Both the position numbers and the translations under genes were made by a program. Below, piece after piece: positions 62,587-64,000 of a stretch of 64,000 nt of DNA; within the stretch, counting starts at the first letter, position 1; each line of letters opens with the position of its first letter. Under the pieces are notes generated by a model. The model had not been told where the DNA came from and ran no database searches. It saw only the letters and a list, made by a program, of their open reading frames with translations. The DNA is from Halomarina oriensis (GTDB taxonomy: Archaea; Halobacteriota; Halobacteria; Halobacteriales; Haloarculaceae). The stretch lies in NCBI RefSeq assembly GCF_009791395.1, contig NZ_WSZK01000026.1, forward strand, positions 1 to 64,000, given 5' to 3'.

Positions 62587-63606
62587 ATGGCAACGGCCGA
62601 GAAACCCGACATGGAAACCCGGAAGGTGCAGGTGACTGGTGGGTCGACGTACACCGTATCACTGCCCAAGACGTGGGCGACGGACAACGGCATCAGCGCC
62701 GGGAGCGTCGTCGAGTTCTATCCGGAGGAGGACTCGCTCCTGTTGACTCCGCAGGGGGAGGAAGACCGGACTGAAGGGACCCTCGACATCACCGACATCG
62801 AGGGTGAGCAGTTGATGCGGGCCGTCGTGACGATGTACGTCAGCGGCTTCGACATCATCAACTTGGAGACTGCGCGTGTGACTGCCGCACAGCGCCGTGC
62901 CATCCGCGAGGCCGCACAGCGTCTCGTGGGGCTGGAGGTCATCGGCGAGACCGGCGAGACGGTCATCCTCCAGGACCTGCTCGACTCCTCGGAGCTCTCC
63001 ATCGTCAACGCCATCACGCGCATGCGACTGGTCGCGCTGTCGATGCTGTCGGACGCCATCACCGCACTCGTCGAGGACGACGACGACCTGGCGAGCGACG
63101 TCGTCGAGCGTGACGACGACGTGGACCGGCTCTGGTACATGACCTCCCGCGTCTTCCGCGGTGTGTTGCGCGACCCGTCGACGGCGACGGAGGTCGGCAT
63201 CGCCCGCGAGGTCTGTTTCGACTACCACACGAGCGCCCGACAGCTCGAGCGGGTCGCGGACCACGCGACGAAGATCGCCGAACTCGCGCTCGAACTCGAC
63301 GAGATACCCGACGAGGCCGCCGAGAGCATCCAGAGCCTGCTCTCACAGAGCACCGAGGTCATCGAGACGGCGATGGACGCACTGCTCGAAGACGAGAGCG
63401 ACGTCGCAACCCAGCAGGCGAACGCGACACGACGGCGGGTCGACGACGTCGACGAGTTCACACGCGAGGTCGACAACCTCGTCCGGGAACTGGACCCACA
63501 GCAGGCACAGCTGCTCGGACTGGTCGTCGACTCCCTCGGCCGCAGCGCCGACTACGGGGGCAACATCGCCGAGACCGCCCTCCAGAAGGCCGCCCCCAAA
63601 CCGTAG
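62587..63606 (+). CDS. AbrB-PhoU fusion phosphate regulator
   Basis: 339 residues from ATG 62587 (MATAEKPDMETRKVQVTGGS). An AbrB/SpoVT-like swapped-hairpin DNA-binding domain (about 10-55: YTVSLPKTWATDNGISAGSV, VEFYPEEDSLLLTPQ) precedes two PhoU bundles (about 105-215 and 230-335: CFDYHTSARQLERVADHATK, LLGLVVDSLGRSADYGGNIA). This is an archaeal class of phosphate-responsive transcription factor. Divergent from phoU, with shared control likely. An ATG at 62611 could also serve. Confidence 0.88.
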   Translation: MATAEKPDMETRKVQVTGGSTYTVSLPKTWATDNGISAGSVVEFYPEEDSLLLTPQGEEDRTEGTLDITDIEGEQLMRAVVTMYVSGFDIINLETARVTAAQRRAIREAAQRLVGLEVIGETGETVILQDLLDSSELSIVNAITRMRLVALSMLSDAITALVEDDDDLASDVVERDDDVDRLWYMTSRVFRGVLRDPSTATEVGIAREVCFDYHTSARQLERVADHATKIAELALELDEIPDEAAESIQSLLSQSTEVIETAMDALLEDESDVATQQANATRRRVDDVDEFTREVDNLVRELDPQQAQLLGLVVDSLGRSADYGGNIAETALQKAAPKP

Positions 63607-63639
63607 CCGTCGTGCGCCTCCGAGACCACGGACGGCGTC

Positions 63640-64000
63640 TCACGACCGCGGAACGTACTGCTCGAAGTTGGGGTCGCCCGACAGCGCCGTCGGTCTGAAC
63701 ACCGGGGTACCACCCACACGGAACGAGTCGACGAGCGACTGCGCCGGTCCCGTCAGGAACCCCAGATACGCCATCGCCTCGGGATACGCCACGTCGTGGC
63801 GTGCCGGGTTGACCGCGATAGCGCCGTACTCGTTGCGCAACAGCGGGTGCGGGTCGTCGAGGCCCGTGTCGACGTGCGCCACGAGGCCGATACGACCGGC
63901 CAGCGACCGGAACGTACCGCGGTCGGCCAGCGTGTACGCCCCCTGCTGGTCGGCCGCGACGAGCGTGTTGCCCATACCCTGACCGGTCTCGCGGTACCAC
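63640..64000 (-). CDS. tupA: tungstate ABC transporter substrate-binding protein, C-terminal part
   Basis: The gene enters from beyond the window's right edge; about 120 C-terminal codons are visible. The frame reads WYRETGQGMGNTLVAADQQG, YTLADRGTFRSLA, NPARHDVAYPEAMAYLGFLT and ends FEQYVPRS, matching TupA-type tungstate/molybdate-binding proteins (WYRE-GQGMG and the NP(A/V)-H motif). Exported, lipid-anchored capture of tungstate for a TupBC transporter is expected. The N-terminal TTTS motif and signal lie outside. The partner genes are not seen. Confidence 0.85.
   Translation of the reverse strand, partial: WYRETGQGMGNTLVAADQQGAYTLADRGTFRSLAGRIGLVAHVDTGLDDPHPLLRNEYGAIAVNPARHDVAYPEAMAYLGFLTGPAQSLVDSFRVGGTPVFRPTALSGDPNFEQYVPRS

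Overview
The window is chromosomal DNA from a haloarchaeon (class Halobacteria); I cannot name the genus. The DNA is strongly G+C rich, the proteins are loaded with Asp and Glu, and many genes start on a leaderless ATG or GTG about 24-33 nt after a TATA-like box. The gene families are typical of halophilic archaea: RadB, Cdc48, HTH_10 and FilR1-like regulators, PccX, PGF-CTERM and Tat exported proteins, and several tiny zinc-finger proteins. Genes are tightly packed on both strands, often with 4-nt ATGA overlaps. I see no rRNA, insertion sequence, integrase, CRISPR array or prophage. One tRNA is present, tRNA-Val(CAC).

Layout. 1-6.4 kb: 5' end of cofD (coenzyme F420), two paralogous HD-domain phosphohydrolases flanking a cytochrome b operon and a FilR1-type regulator, then an amidohydrolase 1 nt after the second HD gene. 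6.4-14.2 kb: a biotin/acyl-CoA carboxylase island, with birA, a lipoprotein, a NifU-like protein, pccA, pccX and pccB, interrupted by a divergent glycerophosphodiesterase and a MOSC protein. 14.2-21.1 kb: an HTH_10 regulator, a UDG-like protein, an NSS-type sodium symporter, a quinone oxidoreductase and membrane proteins, one with a probable frameshift. 21.2-27.6 kb: sucCD, a zinc alcohol dehydrogenase, an SDR, a cytochrome P450 and an acetyltransferase. 27.7-34.8 kb: a [2Fe-2S] ferredoxin, a DUF1028 protein, a large PGF-CTERM surface protein, tRNA-Val, cobalamin adenosyltransferase and a DUF3179 lipoprotein overlapping a CCGP-motif membrane protein. 34.8-42.6 kb: an Lpd-like flavoprotein, a HAD hydrolase, a second (frameshifted) DUF3179 gene and gcvPA-gcvPB. 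42.8-53.1 kb: HMG-CoA synthase, a DUF2150 protein, a TIM-barrel hydrolase, a NYN nuclease, a halolysin-like protease, a CPA1 antiporter, a CBS protein and a DUF4394-ferritin fusion. 53.4-64 kb: gcvT-gcvH, an HTH regulator, radB, a protein with a RuvC-like IDPG motif, larC, cdc48, two divergent PhoU-family genes and the 3' part of a tungstate-binding protein.

How genes work together. GcvPA/PB and GcvT/GcvH supply the glycine cleavage system apart from a dedicated lipoamide dehydrogenase. BirA would biotinylate PccA, which acts with PccB and PccX. SucCD gives the substrate-level phosphorylation step of the TCA cycle. HMG-CoA synthase feeds the mevalonate route to archaeal lipids. Two genes (20715-21127 and 38523-39528) read as single-base frameshifts at G runs, so either assembly indels or recent decay must be considered.

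The most unusual features are the DUF4394-ferritin fusion protein, the HD/regulator/HD/amidohydrolase group with a 92-nt identical tract between the two HD genes, and the DUF3179/CCGP membrane pair. None is proven to be a new system from sequence alone.
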